This document shows positions 35,301 to 50,300 of a stretch of 62,000 nt of DNA, piece after piece. The notes under the pieces were generated by a model. It was given only the letters and a program-made list of their open reading frames with translations. It was not told the origin of the DNA and made no database searches. Numbering within the stretch: the stretch's first letter is position 1; each line of letters opens with the position of its first letter. The stretch comes from Phoronis australis (Eukaryota > Phoronida > Phoronidae), in assembly GCA_002633005.1 (NCBI GenBank), contig NMRA01000204.1:4260-66259 (forward strand), written 5' to 3'. The position numbers were made by a program, and so were the translations under genes.

Positions 35301-38300
35301 GGCAGTGTTTAACGATAACCCTTTGGATAAGTATGTGAGAAGAGTGGGTGGGAAAATGGCGTCACTGGAAGATTTTTACGAGAACTCAGATCATAACAAC
35401 AGCGTTCAGATTAATACTTTTCGACCGATATCGAACAACGCTATGCTTTAAGTATTGCAGCCCGAAAATTAATCAAATAACAAACTTGAACATTTTGTGA
35501 CAGCAAACTGCCACCAAGGAGCGTGCAAGTTGTAGATTAATGCAGAGAGCAATGAAATACACTACGAATAGGAGCTGATACCTTCTTTGTAACATGCTCA
35601 AAGGCTTACAACCTAAACTGCAGGACACCCATATACGAGTGCATTAACACTGTGAAAATACAGCAAGTGGTCTCATCATTTATAGATTAAAAACAATTAA
35701 CTGAGTTTTCCACACAGCACTCTCAGCAAATGGCTGCAAGGAACACACAATTAATGGAAAAGCCATTAGGACCATTCTAAAATCAAATTTGCTCACAATA
35801 AATTCATTTAGCATAACTCGTATTATTGCCTCGGTTCGAAACAAAAACGAACGAGAGAATGGCAAGATAGAAACATCATACAAGTCTAGATTTCAAAATG
35901 ATTAAAAAATTCACAACTTAATAATAAAGAACGTTGTTGATAACTGTGCTATAAATGCTACGAAGACAACAATTTTACGTAAGTACATCAGCTGCCACAA
36001 ATGACGTTCAGTATGTCAGAAACTTTCATGAAGCAGTGGAGTCTGATCACATGAGACCCAGTACTCCAGCTGAACTCTGGTGGATGAGGGAACAACTTCA
36101 CATTTGCGCAAACCGCAACAGAATTAATGCCTGAATCCAGTCTACAGATGGATATACGGTAAAAACACACAAGTATTTCCTAAGCTTTGCAAAATTTATC
36201 TTTTGATAGACTAGAGGCAAGTTGAAACAGAAACCGAGAAAAACTAGAACCCCAAAATATTACAGAAAGAAATTTAAGGTCAATTACAATTTCGGGTGGG
36301 GGGTGGGGGAGGGGCGGGGGGAGGGGCGGGAGTACAAATGGTCATATCTTTCAAAGCATAGATTTTTAAAAATTAACAGACTTTTATTGTGAAGCAATAG
36401 CAGGATGAGTTGTTACTAATAGTTGGCATGGCATGATGGGTAGAATCTTTTGCAAAAGAATTGAGACAAGATGTAAACGCATGTAAAAGATGACACTTTG
36501 AATAATGCTGATGAACAGACCCACGCTTAATTACATTAAATTAAATGTACTAAAATATGAAGGTAGAGAATTGTGAAGGTAATATTCTTTATTTTTAGTA
36601 TCTTTTTCTTTTCATATTTATTATACGATACGAGAATGGTCTCACATGAGGTGTGCATGCCTGAATGAATGTATGTACTTGTTTATTTTTGTACTTGTTT
36701 ATTTTAGGTATCTTTGTAATCATAAACAAAGGATCCGTATGGACATTGAAATAACTAAACGAGATAATTTTAAGAACTTTTTTCTGTAACTTAAATATTC
36801 TATTATGTTAACATCCTCTAAGTAATACGCCATAACGAATTTGAAGCACATAAATTTCATAGTTTCAAAAGGTAGTAAACGTCTGATCTTTTTAGAATAC
36901 CACATAAACGTTAAGTCACTTACAGGATTCCCCTATTTTGAAAATCAAATTTCTCCACTGAATAACATGCATCAAACTGGTTCTCAAAATAGCGGGACCC
37001 AGGCAAGTGACTATTGCAGTGGAATCTGCTCTGCTCGTTTTGCTCAACAAATTACTTGTATGTGGCCACCCCAAGAGCTAATCAAGAATAGTTCTAACTA
37101 CGGTAGTCAGCCTTGATACTGGACTTATTAATAGCACATAATCTATATCTGGATTGTGAAGATCTCATGATTCCAAGCAGGTGACAAAACAATTTCACCA
37201 TGAAGAGCCTCAAAATCCCTTCAATGAGTCATTAAGTTAATTAATCGTTGGTGCTAACTAGCAACCATTGGGACAATATTATTAACTAGACAATAAGTAG
37301 TCTAGAATACTGTGAATGGGCCAATAGGGACTTGAACTTGTTTAATTAAAAGCACAGTGATCCTCCCATAAGGTGACGAGCCCTGCTCATTGAGCTACAA
37401 TTGACACATAAGGTGCTTTCCCATTAGAGGCGAAACTTCTGTTTTACCGAAGTTTCGTTAAGTGGGAAAGGTTAACTCCGGTAGTTAATCTGCAAGCGAA
37501 ACTCCACTGAAAACAGTAGGATTAAAAAGCAAAGATTCGGTACTTGCCGAAACTTCGGTGTAGTGGGAATGATCAGAGCGAAGCTTCGTCGAAGTTATCG
37601 AAAGAGGTCGTGGTAATGATATACAATCACACGAGACTCACGAAACGTGCTCTTTGTCACTGTAGCGTAGCCGACATGCTCTCAATAGACGCACGTGAAT
37701 AAACAAAAGAAAGTATATCTGATGAAGACTGATCATTTCAATAAACGCTTTTAAATGGCAAGAGAACAATTTTCAGATAGCTTCGAACCCACTACTCAGT
37801 ATTCGTTTGAGAGTACGAATGAACTGCGTCCTCTGGTGTCTTAGCGATAACTTCGATGTCACTGTCTAGTGGGAAAGGTAAGCGAAGTTTCGGCGAAACT
37901 TAGTTAAATCGAAGTTTCCCTAATGGGAGAGCACCTTTAGAACTCTGGAGCTGTGCCATGCAAAAACAATATTGAGATTTTTGGGTGAAAAGTTAGGGAC
38001 AGTCAAGTGGTTGGAAAAGAATTTCATAACAGCATAGGTTATTCTTTAGCTGTATGATTAAGAGTAGTAATTAACAATTGTAAACAATATATTACTTTGA
38101 TAGTTTCTGCAATCAGCACATACAATGCAACCATTGAGTCATACTTGCACTTTCCCCCAGAGAGAACCCGTTATGTTTAGGAAAAAAATATATAGCAACA
38201 ATAACGATGACACAAACAGGGAAGTAGAGCTGAATCCACAATAAAATCCAGCAATCAGTCAATAAAGAGTAATATTTTGTCCTTTATAGACCACTTTTTC

Positions 38301-41300
38301 ATGCATGTAAACACATTTGTGGACGAAAGCAGTCGGAATTTGTTCAACAAAATCAATACCAGGAAATTCCTTCTGAGCCGACATAGTCATTTCCTGTTCG
38401 CCTATGACTACCACTGGGTTCAGACTGCTTTATTTGTAGTTGTGCTTCCAGGGGTCTGCTCCAGGAGATGTGACATTAAGACTAGAGACAAAAATTTGGT
38501 CTTACACCCCATACAACTATTTCTGAAAAATAACTAAATGTCAACTTCAGCAAAAAAAGTCCCGGAGAATATACACACAGCTGTAAGTTATTGAGATAAC
38601 TTTCATCGACTATTTCTTGACAGTGATGTACTCAGAATTAGTTGGCTAAAGCTTTATTATGGTTATATCTCAACAAATTCGGACAAAAATAATTGCCAAA
38701 AATGCCTTTTTTTCATTTTCTAGTGCTTCTAAACTTGTTGTAAACGGCCACAAATTTTCAAAACTTTGTTTGATGGTGGTTGTGGTACACTAAACCTAAA
38801 CATGGAAAATTCTTTAATTTGGTGCTTCATGTTTTTCTTGGAAAATAACGAAAAAAATTTCACTTGTCGGCCATATTGTGTCCTAAATTGGTGAAATTTT
38901 ACCGTGTGCAATTGTGAAGTAAGAGTGTGCAGTGGAAGTCTAAAGTCACTTTTCACGACATGAAACAGACCCTTGCACTGGACACCAATTCATATGTGGA
39001 CAGTGATTTGTGCTTTCACATCAATGAAACTCCAGTCTATTGAAATTCCATCACAACTCTCCTTACCTTTCCCGCTAATTCCTCTCTGGTAATGACCCTA
39101 GTTCTAGGGATTAAACACCAGATGGCGTAGCCGATCCACATTCTCAATTCAATACATGCATTGCATCCCATGACCCCTGGTGACACAACCACCGGAGTGT
39201 GCATATAACCATATCCATTGCAGGGCAGTTGTGTACTTTATAGTTTAATCCACTGATTTTGATAAAAAACCAGAAGTTACGACAGTTACGCTTTCTCACT
39301 GACCAAAATTCCTCACAAGGGAGTCTCAGAATTGATAGGAAAGTGACATAAAGCAGTAGGATCTTTTAACACGTTTTTAATTCCTAGCTGTCATCGTATT
39401 ATCAAATTACAAGATGTGTTGGTAGAATACTAAAATGATTGACACAAAACAGATAGCATACTGACATATCATTAGAGAAAAGCAATTTTGTTTCATCCAC
39501 TCCACAGAGAAGAATCCTTGATAAGAAGTCAGTGGGTGTGTACATGACAAGTGAATGGAACAGTGCTTAGGTAACTGAAGGAGCAATGTCTCTTCTGGGG
39601 TCAGTTTTATGACTGGTGATTTCAGGTTAGACGTCTGAACTTCGGCCAGCCAAGTACCAAACCTCAGAGAATGTGCCCATAATAATCGGATAATTTTTAA
39701 CATAATAACACTAAACTGTAATATGCAAATAAGGCGAGGTGAAACTTTACTCTAAAATAACAAAGTGGGAATGCACGACAGAGTTCGTGACTTAAAAGAG
39801 GCCTGGAATGCTATAAACAGACGAAATCGCAATACTGAAAGTGATTCTCTGCCACGGAAACAGAATTCAACCTGCTCATCAGGTATTCTTAGAGTTTATT
39901 CGTACAGATTTTTAATTTCTATTGATATCAAAACATTTTCTTTTAGTTTCAAATTTAAAAAACTATCTGTCAACTGGTTGCCACTTCATCGATTTCCTCC
40001 CACAAGGCAGCGCACGTCTCGTTATTTGGAATGTCAAAAGATAGACGTAGCACATTTCCCTTACATGGAAAATGTGACCTTTGATTTCCAGTGACTTCAT
40101 GCAAGTGACTGTGAGCACAAGCACACAATTATCATAAATGGGAGGAAGATTAGAAATTCCGTGGTAACCATAGAGTCTTTCCATCACCCATATTTCAAAA
40201 ATCGTGATTTTTTTTGAAATTTCAACACAGGAGAACTTTTGTCAGGAATTTCACTGAAATTTGAGCTGTGACATCAACCCTGACACATTTATGCTGCAAC
40301 CTACAAACACATCCTCAATTTATTGTAAGCAGATGCCAAATAACCAAAGACATTCAAAGACAACACAAACACACATAACCAAATTTGTGAACCTCGTAAA
40401 TCACCAGAATGTGTTCGTTCCCAGGGGCACCTTCACGGTAATCATTACCTGGAGATTCTCAACACTAGGGCAGGTGTTTTAATTCACAACTATAGTACAC
40501 TTGAGCATGGCCTTATCCCGTGTGCCTTGTAAACAGTAGCTGCATCTCAGACCTCACAAAGCTTAGCTTGAAGCAGGTTATAGGAAACCTTTTGTTCAAA
40601 ACTACAAGTTTCCCATCATCAAGTTTCACTCGGCAATGCAAATAATAACATTTTAGTTTTGACAGTTATATTAGATCATTCAATATATTTTGGAGCTATT
40701 TAACGGGGGGGGGGGGGNCCCCCCCCAATGTTTGATTAGTTTAAGTTTGCTAATTTATTTTAGATTTGTGACACCGTCTGGGATCAAATTTTCCCGCTTT
40801 ATCTGCGCAAGCCACGAGCTTTGTGGCGGATACCGTTCTTCGAACTAGTAAATATATGGAACAGGATGTCCCTGCTCGTCAATTGACATTTCAAAGGGTT
40901 TGACTTTTTCATAAGGCATTGGAATATCCTATTGCACAGCAGTGGGAATTTGCCAGCATTATAATAGCAGGAAAGGTCTTAAAATGCCATTTTGTACTAG
41001 TACGTTTGAAACCTCCCATCCGTATTACATGAGATCTGTAGGTGGTGCTGAATGCCTGTCCAACAAAGACCCGATCGCCATCTGGCATGTTATTGAATTC
41101 CAATATGGTGCGGGTATTTCCAAAGTCAGCTACTCACATGCACCAATAGACTATGATGATTTTTTGAATAAATGCTAAAAGGGAAGGAAATTGCCTGTAG
41201 TCAAAATGTTAATTGAAGATTTTCTGCAACCCTTTATAACATTTTTGTGGCTTTATTTTACATCACTTTATATATTCTAATTCACTAGCCAGTCATGGTG

Positions 41301-44300
41301 CGACCAATTTCATCTTAAAATTGATTGGCTGTACATCTGCAATATTGCATCCTTTTGTGACAGCTGGACTAGACTAAAATTAAACGGGTGTTTGTTCGTA
41401 AGCGCAGATTTCAAAATGAGTAAGGGCAAAGACCAGGCCAAACTGTTTTTTTTTTGGTCGTATTGATAGTGCAGTTATGAATGTCTTAGACAATTTTCTA
41501 AAAATTCAATTAATTTAAGAAATAGATTTAATTACATTTTTATATTTGACAATGTTAGAGTCACATTGACACAAGTCTTACAAATGTCATAAATATCGTG
41601 GGTGGTGCAGCACTGAAATAAGTGGTGGCTATAGCCCCTCAGCCTCCTATCGGGTGCACTGCCCATATTTGTGGGCAGCGCAGCACTGATATAAATGGGG
41701 GCTATAGCCCCCCTCCGGCCCCCTATGGTGTGCTGCCCATGAATACACGCGACCCGTTTCAGAGCCGACATACCACCACTCAGCTTTCCGTGACGGTGCA
41801 TAGCAAGGCTGGTCAGTCATCATTCAAAAACGTACGAGATTTGTAAAACGTGAAATACAGTGACATGTTTCCATTCAACGAAGGGACCACGCCGACCTAC
41901 CTGGGTATATGTTGTGGTCAACATCAATTCGCATATTTGTATCATTAACGCAACTGAATATAAGTTTTAACCCATTAGATTTTAACATAGTGAAAATATA
42001 TCATCACATTTTGTTTCGTTGTATTTAACTTTCTGACTTTTTTCACAGAAATCTTATTTCAATAACCCAACAACGCATACGCGGAACATTTTAAAAACGA
42101 TTCTCAACAACATTTTGGAGAACGATGCCTCGAGTAAAGAATCTAAGTTTAATGTCAGTCTCATCAGTCATTTCTGAGACATGATATAACGAAGTTCGTC
42201 TGATTGGACATTTTTGATAGGGTCTTACATAACCTTAGAAGACAAAAGAGGTTTTTCTAGAAATGCATCAATCATAAACATCTTGTTACCGTCTTTGAAT
42301 ATTCCCTTGATGACCTCCTGGTAGATGTTGGCTCCACCCAGGTTGAACCGTCGGCACAGTTCCGGCCATAGCTGGGTCCGAATCACGTGGTCCACAGGCC
42401 ATGATTGGCTACGGATAATGGCCTTGACTTTCTTCTCGTCCAGATGCGGCGATCCGAGGCTGAGGTCGCCGTAGCTGGCAAAGTGGCGAGGCGACGACGG
42501 CGATGAAGATGTGTCCCTTACGGAAGGGGACGACGGGGCGATGTCAGCATAGGTTACATAGGGGGTGAAAGGGGAGTTGCCATTCATTTCATTAGACGGT
42601 CGAGTCTTCTCTTGTGCGGGGAGTAGTGCTCGTGGTAGAACACCTTTGGCATGATCTGAAAGAGCAGACAATAAGTCAAGCAAGGGAGACAACTACATGG
42701 AAACTGATGAGAAATGTGAAGGAACAATAACTCTGTGTGAAGTTTTCAAATTAGATGCTGGTGAAAGGATTTCAATACCACTCAGCTACGCCAGACAATG
42801 ACTCATCACTCAGAGAAAGCAACAAATTTGATCGATAGTTTGTATTTCTACAATTTCGATTGTATTGTGCAGACTCGTTTAAATGCAAGCTATGCAGGTT
42901 TGACAGCCGAAGACCCACTGACAAACGCTTCTTCACATGACTATAAATGCCTACAGCAGTAACTTCACAGCAGCACTGCCAAGTTGAACACAAAACTTCA
43001 TCAACATACTTTGTCGACTCAATAGATCATTAGGGGTTCAGTCTTGAATCCAACTAAATCCCGATACCGATAGGCTATTAATAAAGACTTGTTCTAAACT
43101 ACTAGCGAGCGTCAATAATTGTGCACTCAACAAAATAGGATGGAGCTTCCCAGCATGAACGCAATGGCTCAGACACAAACAACAATAATACTCAAGAAAA
43201 CCAAGATATTAAAGCCACGAGACTCAATCCTGCCTGAATGCACTTCCACTTTTAGTATCCAGTACATTTTTACACAGCAAGCATAGACAGTCACAGGTCA
43301 TATGAAGTTAGCTTTCCTTCTTTAGGTGCAACGTGCAACAACAGTAAGGTAGCCACAACACATTGCATCACGATAATTTCAAATTCTAACAAAGCCATAA
43401 CAAGTTTACACAGATTTTCATCTGACGGGTGCCTAAAAGTCCACAACTTTACAATATACCCAAAACAGTCGAACAAAATCCAAAGAGACACAGAATACAC
43501 TACCATCTATCAGCAACATATGCAAAACAAGGATCAATGAAATGTCCACAGTATCTTAGGCAGAGACACAATGACAAGATAATTCAGCCATCAAATTTGA
43601 ATAAAGCGGATTAACGAGCGACCTAATCAGCATTACTAGCACAAAATCTCCATATATACTGACATGAAGAGCCAAACCATCAAAACCCCATGAGAAGGTA
43701 CAGTTAACACAAGTGCAGGCACAATGCTGAAATTTAGTGGTTGGCACCTCTGGATTTGCATGTGAAGAAGCAGGTCAAGTGCTTGACTCCTGTGTTGCAT
43801 TGTGGGTATATACCTTGGATGAAAGGGGTGCTGTGCAGTTTCAGGACAGGCTCACAGACATTTCCAACTGCCATTCAAAGGAGGCTGCCATTCTTAAGCT
43901 GCCATTCAGTGATTACCCAGCCCATTTCTATTGAGGTGCTGAAAACAGCAAGTATCCCAATGGTGTTCAGCAGTAGCAAAAAGGGAGATAACTCTCCTGC
44001 AGAGGACGAATGGAATAAGTCCGTTCAGTGATGCAAGTCATTCTTGAGTCTTGGTCTAATATGTTCAGTGATGGGAATCAAATCAATGCCAACTTACAAT
44101 AATAACAATAACAACAGTAATAATAATGATAACCCTAATAACATAGTAATTTTTATTATTTTTTAATGTTTATTTTAGAAAATACAATGTTAAATAATAA
44201 GAGTTAAGCACTGAAAGCACTATAAAGCATAATATCTGTGACATAATATAATAATACAATACATACATGAGCCTCTAGAAGCCTCTTTATAAAACAATGG

Positions 44301-47300
44301 ATTTTAGTAACAAAAGATAGCTCATCAGAACTCAAATCGAAGATGGTAGCTAATGTAACATGTACTTACATACAGCCTGTCACACGAGTTCAAAACAACT
44401 TGGCAATTTCAAGTAAATTTATCCGTAAAACGTAACCACACCAGAACTTACCACTCTGTATATATTATATGGCAATCAAGGTAGTTCCTGTAGCTCAAAG
44501 TATGACAAAGTTGACTCATACACCTACCTAATCACAATTGTAAATACCAAGCACCAGTCTTCTAATACATCACGCAACAAGACAGTGACTTCCATCATGC
44601 AATATGTGACTTTCATCACATCAACATGCAACTTTCATCACATCAATATGCGACTTTCATCACATCAATATGCGATTCTTATCGCATCAATATCATGATT
44701 CTCATCAAATAACTGTCATGATGCAATTGTTATTATAGTCTAAAAATACAAAAACTTTCTGAAGTACATGCGCAAACTATATTACAACCTCAATTGGTGA
44801 TCATACGGAAACTAAAAATAACCACAGTACCCTTCACTCACTGCTAAAAATACATCAAGAACACGTGTACTCTTTTGATCATATCTAGCTAAAAATACAA
44901 CCTTACGATGCCATGTTTGAACACTTCATTTAAATTTGCTACTAACCACGTTCCGGCGCGAAAAAATAATTGATTTAAAAAACTGCCTGGAATTCTCTTC
45001 AAGGCCTCGACAAATTAATAACCGGGGTGGAGTTCAATAACGCTAGGACCTCGCTAGAACAGCAAGACTTTCAAGACTATACGAGATATTGCTGAGTATT
45101 TTAAATAAGATCACGTGATTTTGGCTAGACTTTTCCAGCCACGAGACAACTACTGAACTGTATCCAGCATACAGTAATGACCTGGGGCTTGTTCCAAGAA
45201 ACTGACTTAAGTTCATTTTTGACTTAAGTTTAAGATTTGTCTTAACTTCCAAACTTTGAAACTTCCACATTCGTTAAGTTAGTCGAAAATAATACAAAAC
45301 TTATGTCAAACACTTTAAGTCAAACTTAAGAACTCTCTTTTGAAAGTTTTTTTAGACAAATTTAACTTTTGTTTCACAATTTGCAAAAATTCAAGAATTG
45401 TCTTAGCTAAGTCAGTTTTGTTGGAACGGGCCCCTCGTCTAAAGCAATTAGCGGCAAATCAGTTTTTCTCAAATCTAGAAATTGTTTCTAACCTGAGTAG
45501 GGCACAAGATGAAAACCTTGTAAATATCCTGACTCATAAAACATTCATTGACAGGAAGAACAAGTTTATTATCCCCTTAATAAGAAGTGGAAATTGCACC
45601 ATGCACAGGTGAAGTCTGCCCAGGTAGATATATTTGTGAACTCCTTTAGTTTATTGCAAATAGGCTGTAAATCTCAAGATTGTATGCTCACATTGTTAAC
45701 AAATTACACATCTTGCGGTATTTACATAAAATACTTGAAATTGCAAATTTTGCACAGAGAAATTTTATGCTAGCAGTATTGTGATTTCTGGTAGAAGATA
45801 CCGGTAAATAGTAACTCTACGCTGACAATTTTTTCAAACAATTGGGGGTTGATCTATTAAGTCCCAGAAAAAGTAAGTCAGATCCAACCGGATCTTTAAG
45901 TTTTCATTGGAGTTGAGTGAAATGCTACTTGTCCTTAAGGGCCGAATACATGATACATTTGACCCTGATGCATAATGTAATGTTCAGTGGTCACACCCAC
46001 ATCATTTTCAGTTCGTGAGTAGTCAAAAGTTCGAGTTCTGCAATAATTATACTATAATGTATGCATGCACAGCGACCTAATTATAATATAATGCCATATC
46101 CAGGCATACACCCAATTCATGACAAATCTGATTATTGGAATGTGTTTGTGACAGGTTTTCATGGTTTATTTAGCTTAGGTGTTTCCTGTACATGTTCAGT
46201 TTAAAGTTATTAATTGCTACCTCTTGACATATATTTACAAATCATCCCAGCCCAAGCTAATCTTCCCCATTGGTTAGTTTTATATTTGGCGCACATTCTG
46301 ATTGGTGGAATAGTTTCACTTGCATGTTATATGTTATATCCTTATACTATATCACCCGTAGCTTTTAATACATCATACCGAACACAAGCACTTTTCTCTT
46401 CGAACCACCTCGGGATTTATTCATACACAATATAACCCACACTGATCAAAGTCAAAAATTCAATGCATTTGGAAGGACATCTTCCAGAACATTGTGAATG
46501 TGAGTCAAGACTACATGTGCTGTTGCGGTATGCGGTTTTGGGCTAAATTTCGTATTTAAGTTCAAGGGATATTGAAAAATATTAGTAATGGGAATGCAAA
46601 AACAAAGAAATTTATGTTGAATGATAAGCACATTTTCTCCATGTTGTGCAAAAATCCAGTTTAAAGTGCTTAAAACCGCCATTACCTTGTGACTACATCG
46701 TCAGCATCATTGAACTTTGCTTTATAGCAATGCATATCGCGATCGTGAATTCAATATCCTAAAAACGAGAAAACAGAAGAAAAGCGACTGTAGCTCGACG
46801 GACACGAATGTGACCCAATAAAAGTAATCAGCGTCAGAGTGTCATGTCCGCCATATTCACGCTTCTCCAATGTCCCGTGGGACAGTGAAAGGGATTAAGG
46901 CGTAATCAAACCCTAATTTGTCACAACCACCACAAGCGCAAGGTCTCGCCATTCCTTATACCATAAACCACGGGGAAAACGAGCAGCTTTTCTGACGACT
47001 TCTCACACTTAACACAATGGAAGATGACTAGGGCTGTGATTGGTTCTCCTGATATGTATCAACCAATAAATGCTCGGAGCCTGAGATCAGCTAATCAACA
47101 TATCGTCAGCTAGTGTTTGCGGGTGTTCTAATTTGATAGTTGATCGACTGGTAGGGTTGTTTTTGGTGTTTTTGAAATGAAATTGGTGATTTGAAGCACT
47201 TTAAAAAGTCTATCTCACACCTGAGGCTTTAACATAGAATCAATGCAGGAACAACCAGAGGAACTTATGTGCATTTGACTTACATTTTATTGGAATTGGT

Positions 47301-50300
47301 AGCATCAAAAATAAGCCATTCAAATTTTATATATATATGTATGTAGGTATGTATTATTTGACATAACTCGTTCGTCAAGACAAAATTTGTTGAAATCATG
47401 ACTGTTGTGAACGTTATTATAACAACGCTTTCACAAACAAACTGTAGGCAATATGGAACAAATCGACTGGTTGACTGCAACACAACGCACTGCAAACAAT
47501 GTAGGAAATAAGGTTCAATGTCTATGGGTCAAACCATTGGCCAGAAAACTGGACTGATTAGACCAGGTATGTCCTATCAATTAGGACACCACCTAGAACT
47601 AAATTTAGCAAAGTCTACCTTGATTACGGGTGATTATCGCTGATTGAGAGGGACATTATTGACAGCAAAGGAATGAAACACTTGTGTACCTGAGCTTAGT
47701 ACTGTCGCAATGAATCACCCGTAAAGATCATACTTTGACAAACAGTAAAATGACAAAATACATTCACGTAGAAAAATAATTGCCAAATTTCAAATTTTTA
47801 TATCTTGCAAAGGTTGATTACTTTCACTAGGTGTTCTTTTGAATGGTAAAATCCCTCCTATTTAGGACAAATAATGATCGAACAATATTTAGAATTACGT
47901 TCTAGGGTTTTTATATGATTCCACTTGTTTTTAAATGTATCAGTTGTGGTGTTTTCTTAAAAACTACAATTAATGTGACTAGTACATTTGTACAGCTCTC
48001 CAGGAAGTCATGATCACTAGGTGAGGCTTGCTACAAATTTAAATATTCAGTTTTAACGCGACACAGTATCCTTACCCTTAAGCACAGTGCAACGACTGAT
48101 AAAGAAATGCCCGAGCTTCACAATAAATTTTTCACCAAAGTGACATTATGATCGAAATGCACACATTAGCTAAAGATACAGTAAAATCCTACCAAGGAGA
48201 CTTAATAGCGAAGAATTTAAATTTCCTGATTTTTATTTAAAAGATATGTAGTGCTGCCACAAGGCAAGGCTATGGAAACTTTGTGGATAGTCACACTAAA
48301 GAAAAAGGTCAGTATTGGCAATTGTTTTTGTCCGAAATTGGGGAGTTTTTACTATAATATGGCCAAACAATGAGGAATTAAACTGACCATTGTGTTAAAA
48401 ATGCAAGCGCAGTGACTAACATTCCAACATTTACATGAGCTCTAACTAAATATTTCATGGTCATTTTGAAACCACCCTGAAATTCTGATCTCTGTAAGGA
48501 TTTGAAGAATTACCTAGGTTTCTATTTTTGTTGCAGCTCACTGCTGACTACGGTAAAGTCTGTGTTCTGGGAAAGCAACCCTGGACAAGTTTAATCACAC
48601 CTACAGATGGATTGGCAATTAGGAAGTGATTTAGCAACAAGGAGAGTGGATCAGACAACTCCAACAGGACACTGAATAAACATAATGCTTTTGAAACTTC
48701 AGTTATTTAAATGCCTAAAAAATCTCCATTACCAATTTGGCAACACTCCCTGTTGTAAGCAGAAGTTTTAAATACAGGTAGTGTAGTCAATTTATGGCTA
48801 TAAAGCGATATTTCTTTCTGCCCTGGAATTCTGGTTTTCTCTAACCATGCGTAATTTTCATACTAAATATATTGTATTCAATTTTACAGATGATGACATC
48901 GAGATAATAAACTTTATGTATAACAAATGAATGAAGTATCATCAAAACTGTTGCCAATACTGACTGTACTCCTTAAAAGGAAACATACCATGCACACTTG
49001 TAAAATCTAGAACCTTAAATAATCCTGTTCTTGGAGCATATTCACATAACCCCATTTTATTGACCCTGAGGTCATCCATCCTAAGTCATGGACACTCCAA
49101 TGTACACAGAGTACAGATAATAGTCTACAAAGTTAAAACATCAAGCTTTGCTAATTAGTAAACAGGACGATTTAAAATCTCCAGAGTACACTAAATGAAG
49201 TACATTGGAATGTCAGTAACACACAACATCAGGCAATAGTTATATCGCAGATCAGAGCCACTTTCCCTGATCACCATGTCAAGGAGCTACTTGCTTGAAC
49301 ATCCTATTGTCCAGCCTTCCATGGAACACAGATACAGTGGATAGCCACAAGACAGACATTAGCCTGCAAACAGAGTAGCTGGGCAGTAGCCCCTCTCATC
49401 CTATGCAGAATTTGTAAACACAACAGTGATTTCAGTTACCACTGGTAATTGGTTTACTAGGCACTGCCTGGCAGGATTGATGAATATGGGAGTAGTGTAC
49501 AGCCATCACTAAACAAGATTTAGTAGTATTTTGAGACCTTGCAGTAATGTGAAACTAAAACTTTGAGTAACGGAAAAAAGGAAAAAACGCAGGGTTTGCC
49601 ACAAATAGGCACCGTTAAAGAATCATCACTTAGAGCAAAAAACTGAAACCGCACTTGCTATCTAAAAGTGGCCACAAAAGGAATAATTTACAGAAAATAT
49701 TTCAGTAACAAGCACTGCAATACATGTTTCCAAGGACTGTAATTTTGTGAGATTCAATTATTTTTAAGAAATAGTTATGTGGACAGTAACGCCAATGTTC
49801 TGACTTAAGGTAATTTAAGTCTTAAATTACTTTTCATTAAACAGATGGCCATGTTAGAAGGTTTCAGACAACAGAGAATAGCAAATTCGGATTTTAAGTT
49901 AGCATGACAAATCATAACACAAATGCTACAAGTACAGAAGATCCGCAAAGCAATGTGCACGGACACAGAAAGAAATACACGCGTATAATTCAGTTCAGAA
50001 AATGAAATCTTTTCCAAGGTCATTCGCTCTTTCACCAGAGATGCAACAAATTTTGATACAAGAATTATTCTATGAGGCCATAAAATAATGCAGAAGACTA
50101 CATTGACTTTCATAATAATCGCCTGTGTGATCCTGGCCACATCACAGAATGGTGTCAGCCTTGACATTTACTCAGCAGTGTTTTATGAAAGATGACTAAG
50201 GGTCGTAAGTCAAACTCAATCGTCTCAGACGAGGCGAATTTTGATCTGGAAAAAACATGCAAAACCTCTCTTGCCATGAAAAGAATGCCTGTTGGATGTG

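Larger units (their letters stand above)
32814..42289 (-). other. TBC-TLDc intron 2
   Basis: This is a 9.5 kb intron and the main repeat sink of the gene: hairpin (33087), inverted-repeat element (33226), AC microsatellite, G-rich tract (36294), family D copy, tRNA-like head, family E element, G/N/C run and 73-bp duplication. Opposed open frames at 34680-35136 are noncoding in appearance. Confidence 0.6.

Noticed and set aside
49805-50167. 120-codon minus-strand frame with hydrophobic segments
   Set aside because: It lies in TBC intron 1 with no acceptor-donor pair of the right phase; hydrophobicity is common in AT-rich chance frames.
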